Origin: Micromonospora echinospora
GTDB lineage: Bacteria > Actinomycetota > Actinomycetes > Mycobacteriales > Micromonosporaceae
DNA length: 64,000 nucleotides
Direction of reading: 5' to 3'
NCBI RefSeq assembly: GCF_014203425.1
Contig: NZ_JACHJC010000001.1
Span: forward strand, 6,279,501 to 6,343,500
Positions 1-7,544 of the stretch are shown here, piece after piece (the first letter of the stretch is position 1; each line of letters starts with the position of its first letter). The position numbers and the translations under genes were made by a program. A model generated the notes under the pieces. The model was not told where the DNA came from. It did not search any database and was given only the letters and a program-made list of their open reading frames with translations.

Positions 1-675
1 CGCGTCGACCAGCTCGACGTCGGGGCGCAGCTCGTCCAGGAGCAGTCCGGGCACGAGCCGGTCGGCGACGACCACCTCGGCCTCGGTGAGCAGCCGCCAT
101 CCCTTCACGGTGATCAGCTCCGGGTCACCCGGCCCGGCGCCGACCAGCGCGACTCGCCCGCCGGTGTTAACAGGGGGCCCTTCCTCTACCTGAGGCGTTA
201 ACGGGGGGCCCTTCCTTGCGAGCAGCTCGCGGACGGCGTCGCGGACGGCCATCGCGCGCCGAGGGTCGCCGCCGCCGAGGACCGCCACCGTGACCGGGCC
301 GTGCCGGGTCACCGCCGGGGTCCACGCGCTCGCCGCCGACCTGTCGTCGGCGCGGACGCAGAAGATCCGCCGCTCGGCCGCGGCGGCGCTGACCGCCGCG
401 GCGGCGGCCCGGTCGTCCACAGCCACCTGGACCAGCCAGGCGCCGTCCAGGTCGCCGGGGGCGAACCGGCGCGGCTCCCAGTGCAGCCGCCCGGCGTCGA
501 CGTGCGCGCGCAGCGCCGGGGTCAGCTCGGGCGACACCAGCAGGACGTCCGCGCCGGCGTCGAGCAGCGCCGGCACCCGCCGGGTGGCGACCGCTCCCCC
601 GCCCACGACGACCACGCGCCGCCCGTCCAGCCGCAACCCCAGGGGGTACGGGCTGGGCGACGTCGGTCCGGTCAC
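1..675 (-). CDS. cobA: Siroheme synthase N-domain / uroporphyrinogen-III C-methyltransferase (CobA) fusion, 3' end cut by window
   Basis: The gene starts with GTG at 675, overlapping the cobT stop by 4 nt (GTGA), and runs off the window edge (225 codons seen). Residues about 5-150 are a precorrin-2 dehydrogenase-like NAD-binding domain (VVVVGGGAVATRR; later VTVAVLGGGDPRRA). From about residue 175 a tetrapyrrole methylase begins (VALVGAGPGDPELITVKG, then VVVADRLVPGLLLDEL), the usual SUMT start that methylates uroporphyrinogen III with SAM. The roughly 17-residue linker between the domains is encoded by two copies of an interspersed repeat read in frame. This is the third visible gene of the cobC-cobT-cobA operon. 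Domain calls are firm; the missing C-terminus cannot be judged. Confidence 0.9.
   Translation of the reverse strand, partial: MTGPTSPSPYPLGLRLDGRRVVVVGGGAVATRRVPALLDAGADVLLVSPELTPALRAHVDAGRLHWEPRRFAPGDLDGAWLVQVAVDDRAAAAAVSAAAAERRIFCVRADDRSAASAWTPAVTRHGPVTVAVLGGGDPRRAMAVRDAVRELLARKGPPLTPQVEEGPPVNTGGRVALVGAGPGDPELITVKGWRLLTEAEVVVADRLVPGLLLDELRPDVELVDA
166..216. repeat. Interspersed GGGGCCC repeat, two copies at 31-bp period, inside cobA
   Basis: Two copies at 166-185 and 197-216 of a 20-bp unit related to GTTAAnAAGGGGCCCTTCCT, separated by CTACCTGAGGC. The same dimer occurs at 16448-16498 and 63457-63507. Here it lies inside the coding sequence, in frame, between two protein domains. Confidence 0.9.
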
Positions 676-1745
676 TTCTCCGCCACCCCGGCGGAGTCGA
701 ACGTGGCGACCTCGTGCAGTACCCGTACCGCGCCGGTGACGACCGGCAGGGCCAGCAGCGCCCCGGTGCCCTCGCCGAGCCGGAGCCCCAGGTCGATCAA
801 CGGCTCCAGGCCGAGGTGCCGCAGCGCCGCCGTGGCGCCCGGCTCGGCGCTGCGGTGCCCGGCGACCATGGCGCCCACCGCATCCGGCGCGAACGCGGCG
901 GCGGCGAGCGCGGCGCTCACCGCGATCACGCCGTCGAGCAGCACCGGCACCCGGCGGGCGGCGGCGCCCAGGATCAGGCCGGTCAGCGCGGCGTGCTCCA
1001 GGCCGCCGACCGCCGCGAGGACGCCCAGCGGGTCGGCCGGGTCGGGCTGGTGCCGGGCCAGCGCGGCGCGCACCACCGCCACCTTGCGGGTGTACGTCTC
1101 GTCGTCGACCCCGGTGCCCCGGCCGGTGGCCGCCTCGGCGTCCACGCCGGAGAACGCGGCGATGAGCGTGGCCGACGGGGTGGTGTTGCCGATGCCCATG
1201 TCGCCGGTGAGCAGGATGCCCGCCCCGGCGTCGATCAGCTCGCCCGCGACCCGGATGCCGGTCTCGAGCGCCGCGCGGGCCTCGTCCCGGGTCAGCGCGG
1301 CGGTGACCGTCATGTCCCGGGTGCCGGCGCGGACGTTCGCGGCCACCAGACGCGGCCCGGCCGGATCGGCGGATTCGGCGCCAGGGACCGGGGTGGCCAC
1401 GCCGACGTCCACCACCGTGACCGAGGCGCCGGCCTGCCGGGCGAACGCGTTGACCACCGCGCCGCCGGCCAGGAAGTTGGCGATCATCTGGGCGGTGACC
1501 TCCTGCGGCCACGGGGTCACGCCCTGGGCGTGCACGCCGTGGTCACCGGCGAAGATCGCCACCGCGGCCGGCTCGGGCAGCGGCGGCGGGCAGGCGCCGG
1601 CCAGCCCGGCGAGGCGTACCGAGAGCGGCTCCAGGGCGCCGAGCGAGCCGGCGGGCTTGGTCAGCCGGCCCTGCAACTCGCGCGCCGCCGCCATGGCGGC
1701 CTCGTCCAGCGACCGGATCGCCGCGACTGTGGACTCCAGCATCAT
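672..1745 (-). CDS. cobT: Nicotinate-nucleotide--dimethylbenzimidazole phosphoribosyltransferase CobT
   Basis: CobT makes alpha-ribazole phosphate from dimethylbenzimidazole and nicotinate mononucleotide for the lower ligand of cobalamin. The 357-residue protein has the family hallmarks GDHGVHAQGVTPWPQEVT (about residues 68-85), the GDMGIGNTTPSA block near the middle, and the conserved C-terminal region with RLGEGTGA. Length is normal for the family. Start ATG 1745 overlaps the cobC stop (ATGA); a second ATG follows directly. The 3' end overlaps cobA by 4 nt, so the three genes are probably translationally coupled. Confidence 0.95.
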   Translation of the reverse strand: MMLESTVAAIRSLDEAAMAAARELQGRLTKPAGSLGALEPLSVRLAGLAGACPPPLPEPAAVAIFAGDHGVHAQGVTPWPQEVTAQMIANFLAGGAVVNAFARQAGASVTVVDVGVATPVPGAESADPAGPRLVAANVRAGTRDMTVTAALTRDEARAALETGIRVAGELIDAGAGILLTGDMGIGNTTPSATLIAAFSGVDAEAATGRGTGVDDETYTRKVAVVRAALARHQPDPADPLGVLAAVGGLEHAALTGLILGAAARRVPVLLDGVIAVSAALAAAAFAPDAVGAMVAGHRSAEPGATAALRHLGLEPLIDLGLRLGEGTGALLALPVVTGAVRVLHEVATFDSAGVAEK

Positions 1746-2824
1746 GCCTCCAGGATCCCTGCCAGCGTCCTGATGAACGCGTCCGTGGTGCCCGGGTCGC
1801 GTACCGCGATCCGGAGCCAGTCCGGGCCGAGCCCGGGGAACGTGTCGCCCCGGCGTACCGCCCAGCCGAGCGCGCGCAGCCGCTCCCGCACCTCGGCGGC
1901 GCCGGCGAGGTGGATCAGCACGAAGGCGCTGGCCGGGCGCCCCGCCACGCGTACCCCCGGCAGGCCGGACAGGCGGGCCACCAGGTGGTCGCGGTCGGCG
2001 GCGAGTTCGGCGGCGATGGCGCGTTCGGCGGCGACGGCGGCCGGCGTGGCGCAGGCGGTGGCGGCGGCGAGCGCCGGGGTGGAGACCGCCCAGAGCGGCT
2101 GCGCGGCGGCGAACCGGGCCAGCAGCGCGGCGTCGCCGAGCAGGTAGCCGATCCGCAGCCCGGCCAGGCCCCAGGTCTTGGTGAGGCTGCGCACCACTAC
2201 GAGGCCGGGCAGGTCGCGGCGGGCGGCGAAGGACTCGGGCTCGCCGTCGACGCCGGGCGCGGCGGTGGTGTCGGCGAACGCCTCGTCGACCACGAGCACC
2301 CGACCGGGACGGGCCAGCGCGGCGATCGTGCCCGCCGGGTGCAGGACCGAGGTCGGGTTCGTGGGGTTGCCGATCATGACCAGGTCGGCGTCGTCCGGGA
2401 CGCGGGCCGGGTCCAGGCGGAAGCCGTCGGCCGGGTCGAGCAGGACGCGGTCCACCCGGTGCCCGGCGGCCCGCAGCGCTGCCTCCGGCTCGGTGAACTG
2501 CGGGTGCACCACCACCGGGCGGCGGGCATCGGACAGGGCGCGGGCGATCAGCACGAAGCCTTCGGCGGCCCCGGCGGTGAGAAGTACCTCCTCCGGGGGT
2601 CGCCCGTGCCGGTGAGCGACGGCGGCGCGGGCCGGCGCGGGGTCCGGGTACGCGGCCAGGTCGCCCAGCGCGGCGGTGACCGGGTCGGCCAGCCAGTCCG
2701 GCATCGGGGCACGGCGCACGTTCACCGCCAGGTCGACCAGGCCGGGCGTGGCCTCGGCGTCTCCGTGGTGGCCCAGGTCGGGCTCGTCGAGCGCGGCGGC
2801 GCTCCCGGTCGGTGGTGCGGGCAT
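1742..2824 (-). CDS. cobC: CobC-type PLP aminotransferase fold protein (threonine-phosphate decarboxylase-like)
   Basis: A fold-type I PLP enzyme of 360 residues. Visible motifs are GNPTNPTSVL (substrate/PLP contact), VVDEAFAD and SLTKTWGLAGLRIGY, whose lysine should form the internal aldimine. In cob operons this family supplies (R)-1-amino-2-propanol phosphate or a related step for the nucleotide loop; the close relative is histidinol-phosphate aminotransferase. ATG 2824 was chosen because AGGA lies about 10 nt upstream and the alignable domain starts soon after; the frame stays open much further upstream but that part looks like noise. It is first of the visible cob genes and divergent from the penicillin-binding protein gene. 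Confidence 0.85.
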   Translation of the reverse strand: MPAPPTGSAAALDEPDLGHHGDAEATPGLVDLAVNVRRAPMPDWLADPVTAALGDLAAYPDPAPARAAVAHRHGRPPEEVLLTAGAAEGFVLIARALSDARRPVVVHPQFTEPEAALRAAGHRVDRVLLDPADGFRLDPARVPDDADLVMIGNPTNPTSVLHPAGTIAALARPGRVLVVDEAFADTTAAPGVDGEPESFAARRDLPGLVVVRSLTKTWGLAGLRIGYLLGDAALLARFAAAQPLWAVSTPALAAATACATPAAVAAERAIAAELAADRDHLVARLSGLPGVRVAGRPASAFVLIHLAGAAEVRERLRALGWAVRRGDTFPGLGPDWLRIAVRDPGTTDAFIRTLAGILEA

Positions 2825-2911
2825 GTCCGCGATCCTGCCGGGAAGCCGCCGCCCGGGACAGCGCATCAGGGCGTGGGTCGCGTCACGGTCCGCTGGTTTA
2901 TGAGTTCTTCT

Positions 2912-2939
2912 CATTTCCGAATCGGAAATGTCATAGCTT
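2912..2939 (+). promoter_or_regulatory. 9-bp inverted repeat over a leaderless promoter of the penicillin-binding protein gene
   Basis: CATTTCCGA-A-TCGGAAATG (2912-2930) is a perfect 9-bp dyad with a one-base centre. It is followed by TAGCTT (2934-2939), a -10-like box 6 nt before the GTG at 2946. The dyad would sit over the -35 region, as expected for a regulator site; it also lies upstream of the divergent cobC gene. Confidence 0.6.
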
Positions 2940-2945
2940 GACCGA

Positions 2946-5078
2946 GTGAGCAATCGTCCCCTTGCTTCCGCTGGCCGTCTCGTTCCCCTTCTCCGCGCCG
3001 GGCTGATCGCCGGCATCGTCGTCGCCGCCGCGTTGTACCCGCTGGTCGCCGTCACCGGCCTCGGGGCCAAGGCCACCGCGCACGCGATGGAACAGAAGAC
3101 GAACATCCTCAAGACCGCGCTGCCGGCCGAGACCTCGTACGTCTACGCGCCGGACGGCCGGACCGTGCTGACCATGTTCTACGAGGAGTACCGGCAGTAC
3201 ACCAAGATCGAGAGCATGTCGCCGAACATCCAGCAGGCGATCGTCGCCGCCGAGGACAACCGCTTCTACCAGCACCACGGCGTCGACCCGAAGGGCGTGG
3301 CGCGTGCCTTCGTCTCCAACGCCCGATCCGGCGGCGTCTCCCAGGGCGCCTCGACGATCACCATGCAGTACGTGCGGATGGCGCTTCGGGACAGCGCGAC
3401 CACGCCCAGGGATGTCCAGGAGGCGACTCAGCAGACCAGCCTGCGCAAGGTCAAGGAGATGCGCATGGCGATGGACATCGAGAAGCACCTGAGCAAGGAA
3501 CAGATCCTGGAGCGCTACCTCAACTCGGCGTACTTCGGCCACCGCGCCTACGGGATCTACGCCGCCTCGCAGATCTTCTTCTCCAAGACCCCGGCCACGC
3601 TCACCCCGGTCGAGGCGGCCACGCTGGCCGGGCTGGTGAAGTCGCCGTCGGAGTACGACCCGATCACCTCCGACCAGAAGGACGCCACCGCCCGGCGCAA
3701 CTACGTGCTGGACAACATGGCCCGCCTCGGCTACCTGTCGCCGGACGCCGCAACGGCCGCCAAGGGCCAGCCGATCAAGCTGAAGCTGACCGACCCGCCG
3801 AACGACTGCGCCGCCATCGACGGCGGGCACCGCAGCTGGGGCTTCTACTGCGACTACCTGAAGAACTGGTGGAGCTCCCAGCCCGCGTTCGGCGAGAACC
3901 GGCTGGAACGGATGGACAAGCTGCGCCGGGGCGGCTACCGGATCGTGCTCGCCGTCGACCCGAAGACCCAGGCGGCGGCCGAGAAGAACGTGGGCGCCCA
4001 GGACAACACCGGCAGCCCGTTCGCCAACGGCATCGTGGTCGCCGAGCCCGGCACCGGGCGGATCAAGGCGATGGCGGTGAACCGGAACTACTCGCTCGAC
4101 CTGGCCGAGAACCCGAACAGCTCGAACCCGGAGGCCGGCCCGAAGGTCAAGGCGAACTACCCGAACACTGTGGCGCCACTGCTCGGCGGCGGGACGCTCC
4201 CGGGCTACCAGGCCGGTTCGACGTTCAAGATGTTCCCGATGCTCGCCGCGCTCAACGCCGGGATGCCGCTGTCCACCGCGTACGACTCGCCGTACACGTA
4301 CAAGTCGGCCGTCTACGACGGATGGGCGCCGTCGAACGCCAGCGGCGCGATGACCGGGCGGCAGACCATGTGGTCCGGCTTCGGCAAGTCGGTGAACACG
4401 TACTTCGTCCAACTGGAGGAGAAGATCGGCGCGGACGCCGGGGTGCACCTGGCCGAGCAGCTGGGGCTGCGCTGGCGTACCGATGTGGACCGCGACCAGG
4501 CGTCACCCGCAAAGGTGAAGAAGTGGGGCGCGTTCACGCTCGGCGTCTCCGACGCCACCCCGCTGGAGATGGCGAACGCCTACGCCGCGATCGCCGCCGA
4601 CGGGCGCTACTGCGAGGCGATCCCGGTCAACTCGATCATGAACCGGGACGGCACGCCCGCCACGTACACCACACCGGGCGGGGTGCAGCGGGAGGTGGCC
4701 AAGCCCCGGTGCCGGCAGGTGGTGAACGCGGACGCGGCCCGGGCCGCCACGGACGCGGCACGCTGCCCGACCGGCGACACCCCGGCCAAGGGGAGCTGCG
4801 GCGGCTGGTCGACAGCCGACAGCGTCCGCGGCACCGTGGGGCGGCCGGTCGCCGGCAAGACGGGTACGACGGACAGCACCCGGTCGGCCTGGTTCGTCGG
4901 CTACACGCCGGAGCTGGCGGCGGCGAGCTTCATCGCCGACCCGGACAATCCGTTCAACGCGGTGGGCGACGGGCAGTCGCAGATCCCGGTGAACGCGGTG
5001 GCGCAGACGCTGCGGGACTCGCTGAAGGGCCAGCCGACCCGCCAGTTCACCCCACCCTCGGACCAGATAGTCGGCTGA
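2946..5078 (+). CDS. Class A penicillin-binding protein (transglycosylase/transpeptidase)
   Basis: Bifunctional peptidoglycan synthase of 710 residues, membrane-anchored by one N-terminal segment (about 17-38). The GT51 glycosyltransferase domain shows the catalytic-Glu block AAEDNRFYQHHGVD (E about 103), STITMQYVRM and KEQILERYLNSAYFGHRAYG. The transpeptidase domain has the serine motif STFK (about 424), SVN (about 482) and KTGTT (about 638). All catalytic motifs are intact. GTG 2946 is chosen because a -10 box lies 6 nt upstream, implying leaderless translation. It is convergent with the CobB-like gene, with a long hairpin between them. Confidence 0.95.
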   Translation: MSNRPLASAGRLVPLLRAGLIAGIVVAAALYPLVAVTGLGAKATAHAMEQKTNILKTALPAETSYVYAPDGRTVLTMFYEEYRQYTKIESMSPNIQQAIVAAEDNRFYQHHGVDPKGVARAFVSNARSGGVSQGASTITMQYVRMALRDSATTPRDVQEATQQTSLRKVKEMRMAMDIEKHLSKEQILERYLNSAYFGHRAYGIYAASQIFFSKTPATLTPVEAATLAGLVKSPSEYDPITSDQKDATARRNYVLDNMARLGYLSPDAATAAKGQPIKLKLTDPPNDCAAIDGGHRSWGFYCDYLKNWWSSQPAFGENRLERMDKLRRGGYRIVLAVDPKTQAAAEKNVGAQDNTGSPFANGIVVAEPGTGRIKAMAVNRNYSLDLAENPNSSNPEAGPKVKANYPNTVAPLLGGGTLPGYQAGSTFKMFPMLAALNAGMPLSTAYDSPYTYKSAVYDGWAPSNASGAMTGRQTMWSGFGKSVNTYFVQLEEKIGADAGVHLAEQLGLRWRTDVDRDQASPAKVKKWGAFTLGVSDATPLEMANAYAAIAADGRYCEAIPVNSIMNRDGTPATYTTPGGVQREVAKPRCRQVVNADAARAATDAARCPTGDTPAKGSCGGWSTADSVRGTVGRPVAGKTGTTDSTRSAWFVGYTPELAAASFIADPDNPFNAVGDGQSQIPVNAVAQTLRDSLKGQPTRQFTPPSDQIVG

Positions 5079-5114
5079 CCCGCCCTGATCCGCCCGGGGG
5101 TGCGCCCGGGTAGT

Positions 5115-5170
5115 CGATCAAGGAGTTTGCGTCCGGATCGCCTGATCCGCCGACGCGAGCTCCTTGATCG
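5115..5170. terminator. Long imperfect hairpin between convergent genes
   Basis: CGATCAAGGAG (5115-5125) pairs perfectly with CTCCTTGATCG (5160-5170); the stem continues with mismatches (GCGTC/GACGC) up to an apical GGATC-GCCT-GATCC hairpin (5135-5148). It sits between two converging genes, so it could terminate both. There is no T-run. Confidence 0.6.
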
Positions 5171-5204
5171 GCGTTGCGGCGGGGGCAGGCCGGCACCTGA
5201 CAGG

Positions 5205-6575
5205 TCAGGCCGGCGCGGGCACGGGGGCCAGCGCGGCGGCCACCAACCGGGCCGCGACGCCCGGGTGCGCGGCCCAGTGCGGCACGAGCTGCGAGGCGTG
5301 CACGGCCTGCCGGACGAAACCCTCCGGGTTGCCGCCCTCCCAGCGCCAGGCCGGCCGCTCACCGGCACGCGGCGTCAGCACAGCGGCGTGCTGCTTGTGC
5401 CCGGTCACCGTCGTACCGGCCGGCGCCACCACGCTGTCCGCGACCGCCGTGGCCGTTCGGTAGCCGACCACCAGGCCGTCCCGGACCGTGCCGACCGCGT
5501 CCAGCACGCCGCACATCGGCAGGCCGTCCAGCTCCCGGGCCAGCCAGAGCAGGCCGGCCCCCTCGGCGATCACCGGGCGGCCCGAGCGGGCCAGCTCGGC
5601 CACCGCGATGCAGAGGCGGCGGTTGGCGGAGAGCTGCTCCGCGTACGTCTCGGGCAACCCGCCGCCGACGACGAGCGCCCGAGCCCCGGCGGGCAGCGCC
5701 TCGTCGCGCAGCGGGTCGAGCGTGACCACCTCGGCGCCGGCGGCGCGCAGCAGCTCGGCGACCTCCGGGTGGCTGTAGGCGCCGGCCGGGCCACCGGCCA
5801 GCGCGACCACCGGGCGCTCCGCCGACGCCGGCGGGGCGTCGGCCGGCTCCGGAGACCACGGCTCCACGGTGAGCGCCGGGGCGGACCGGGCCAGCACCAG
5901 CAGCCGGTCGAGGTCGACGGTGGCCGCCACCGCCTCCCCGAGCCGGCGCACGCCGCGTTCGGCGTCGGCGTCGCCGCGCACCACTGGACCGGTGCCATGC
6001 CGCCGGGCGGGCAGGACGGGGGGCAGCTCGTGCCGGCGCAGCGCGCCGTAGACCGGTACGCCGACGTCGTCGAGCGCCTCGCGCAGCAGCGCCTCGTGCC
6101 GGGGCGAGGCCACCCGGTTGAGGATCACGCCGCCCAGCCAGAGTTCGTCGTCGTACGCCCGGAAGCCGTGCACCAGCGCGGCCACCGACTGGCCCATCGC
6201 GGCCACGTCCACCACGAGCACCACCGGGCTGCGCAGCGCGGTGGCCACCGCCGCTGTGGATTCGCTCTCCGGCCGCCCGGCGACCGAGTCGTAGAGGCCC
6301 ATCGTCCCCTGCACCAGGGCGAACCCGGATCCGGCCGCGCCGTGCGCGAAGAGCGGGACGATCCGCTCCGGGCCGACCAGTCTCGGGTCGAGCGTGCGCC
6401 CGGGGCGGCCGGCGGCGAGCCCGAGGTACGCCGCGTCCACCTGGTCCGGCCCGACCTTGAAACCGGCCACCGGGAGTTCCCGGTCGGCGAGGGCCGCCAG
6501 CAGGCCGAGAGAGACGGCGCCCGTGCCGTGCCCCGAGGAGGGCGCACTCAGCACGACGCGCGGCACGTCGGTCAT
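5205..6575 (-). CDS. CobB/CbiA-like cobyrinate a,c-diamide synthase homologue with degenerate active sites
   Basis: The 456-residue protein has both domains of cobyrinate a,c-diamide synthase: an ATP-binding CbiA domain (GFKVGPDQVD, QGTMGLYD) and a GATase-like domain (ALVVGGGLPETYAEQLSANRR). Key residues are gone. The P-loop usually reads SGxGKTT; here it is SGHGTGA, with Thr18 at the lysine position. The glutaminase block usually reads AECAGL; here it is AEGAGL (Gly339, codon GGG at 5561-5559). GHEFH has become GHKQH. It may be an inactive paralogue or have a new role. ATG 6575 has AGGAG 6 nt upstream; ATG 6578 is an alternative. Divergent from the SURF1 gene. Confidence 0.8.
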   Translation of the reverse strand: MTDVPRVVLSAPSSGHGTGAVSLGLLAALADRELPVAGFKVGPDQVDAAYLGLAAGRPGRTLDPRLVGPERIVPLFAHGAAGSGFALVQGTMGLYDSVAGRPESESTAAVATALRSPVVLVVDVAAMGQSVAALVHGFRAYDDELWLGGVILNRVASPRHEALLREALDDVGVPVYGALRRHELPPVLPARRHGTGPVVRGDADAERGVRRLGEAVAATVDLDRLLVLARSAPALTVEPWSPEPADAPPASAERPVVALAGGPAGAYSHPEVAELLRAAGAEVVTLDPLRDEALPAGARALVVGGGLPETYAEQLSANRRLCIAVAELARSGRPVIAEGAGLLWLARELDGLPMCGVLDAVGTVRDGLVVGYRTATAVADSVVAPAGTTVTGHKQHAAVLTPRAGERPAWRWEGGNPEGFVRQAVHASQLVPHWAAHPGVAARLVAAALAPVPAPA

Positions 6576-6709
6576 CATCGACTCCTGATGTGGGTGGTTT
6601 CCGCCCGCGTGACCATACCCGCCCGGCCCGGCCCGCGAGGTCCGCGCATACCGCCGTTTCTGGCTGGCGACGGCGAGTGGCATCGCTCATACGGGTAGCC
6701 TTGGCCAAC

Positions 6710-7534
6710 GTGTACCGGTTCCTGCTGACCCCGCGCTGGCTCGGCTACCTCGCGCTGACGCTCGTCGCCGCGACGGTGATGGTTTTCCTGGGTAACTGGC
6801 AGCTGGACCGCTACCGGGGCCGGACGGCGATCAACGACCGGATCGACGCCGGAGCCACCATGACGCCCGCGCCGCTGCGCGACGCGCTGCCCGCGCCCAC
6901 CGGCGGCGCGGGTGCCGTCGGTCCCGCTCCGGCCGAGGAGCTGACCTGGAGCCGGGTCACCGCCACCGGCCGGTACGACAGCACGAACACCGTCCTGATC
7001 CGCGGCCGGACCGTCGACCGGACGGTCGGCTTCGAGGTGCTCACCCCGCTGGTGCTCGCCGACGGCAGCGCGGTGCTCGTCGACCGGGGCTGGATTCCGC
7101 CCGCGCCGGGGGCCGGCGCGACGGTGCAGCCGCAGGTGCCGGCGGCGCCGGACGGCGAGGTGACAGTGACCGGCCGGGTGGTCGCCAGCGAGAGCGGCGG
7201 GGGCGGGGTCGGCCGGCGCGACGGGAAGCTGGAGGCCCGGCGCATCGACATCCCCCGCCTGGCCGAGCAGCTCCCCTATCCGGTGACCGGCGGATACGTG
7301 CTGCTCGACGGGCAGACGCCGGCCGCCGACCCGGCCTTCCAGGCGGTGCAGATCGGGCACACGAACAACTGGCAGAACTTCGGCTACGTGTGGCAGTGGT
7401 GGATCTTCGCGGTGATGAGCCTGTTCGGCTACGGCTGGGTGGCGCGCCGCGAGGCCCGGCGACTCGCCGGGCTGGACAAGCCGGGCGAGCCGGTGGACCG
7501 GGCCGCCGAGCCGGCCGCCCCCACGTCCGCCTGA
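6710..7534 (+). CDS. SURF1 family cytochrome oxidase assembly protein
   Basis: SURF1/Shy1 proteins help mature the haem-copper cytochrome c oxidase. The 274-residue product has the typical two-helix layout: an N-terminal membrane segment (about 8-25, followed by LGNWQLDRYRGR) and a C-terminal one (WQWWIFAVMSLFGYGWVARR), with the periplasmic domain containing LVDRGWIPP. GTG 6710 is preferred because TAGCCT lies 8 nt upstream (leaderless pattern) and the family usually begins with this YRFLLTPRWLG stretch. The 3' end is 10 nt from the convergent ligB gene. Confidence 0.85.
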   Translation: MYRFLLTPRWLGYLALTLVAATVMVFLGNWQLDRYRGRTAINDRIDAGATMTPAPLRDALPAPTGGAGAVGPAPAEELTWSRVTATGRYDSTNTVLIRGRTVDRTVGFEVLTPLVLADGSAVLVDRGWIPPAPGAGATVQPQVPAAPDGEVTVTGRVVASESGGGGVGRRDGKLEARRIDIPRLAEQLPYPVTGGYVLLDGQTPAADPAFQAVQIGHTNNWQNFGYVWQWWIFAVMSLFGYGWVARREARRLAGLDKPGEPVDRAAEPAAPTSA

Positions 7535-7544
7535 GCAGGACCGG

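Noticed and set aside
2825..2911. Cobalamin riboswitch upstream of cobC
   Set aside because: The gap is too short and no B12-box-like sequence is visible.
290..2941. Long plus-strand open frames opposite the cob genes
   Set aside because: They are antisense shadows of cobA, cobT and cobC: rich in Arg, Gly and Pro, without domains, and caused by high GC at third positions.
2931..4448. 505-codon minus-strand frame opposite the penicillin-binding protein gene
   Set aside because: Composition is His/Arg/Val/Gly-rich with no motif, while the plus strand carries an intact bifunctional enzyme.
5115..5170. Hairpin as a mobile REP-like element
   Set aside because: Only one copy was noticed in the window, so terminator is the simpler reading, although the GATCAAGGAG arm may be repeated elsewhere in the genome.
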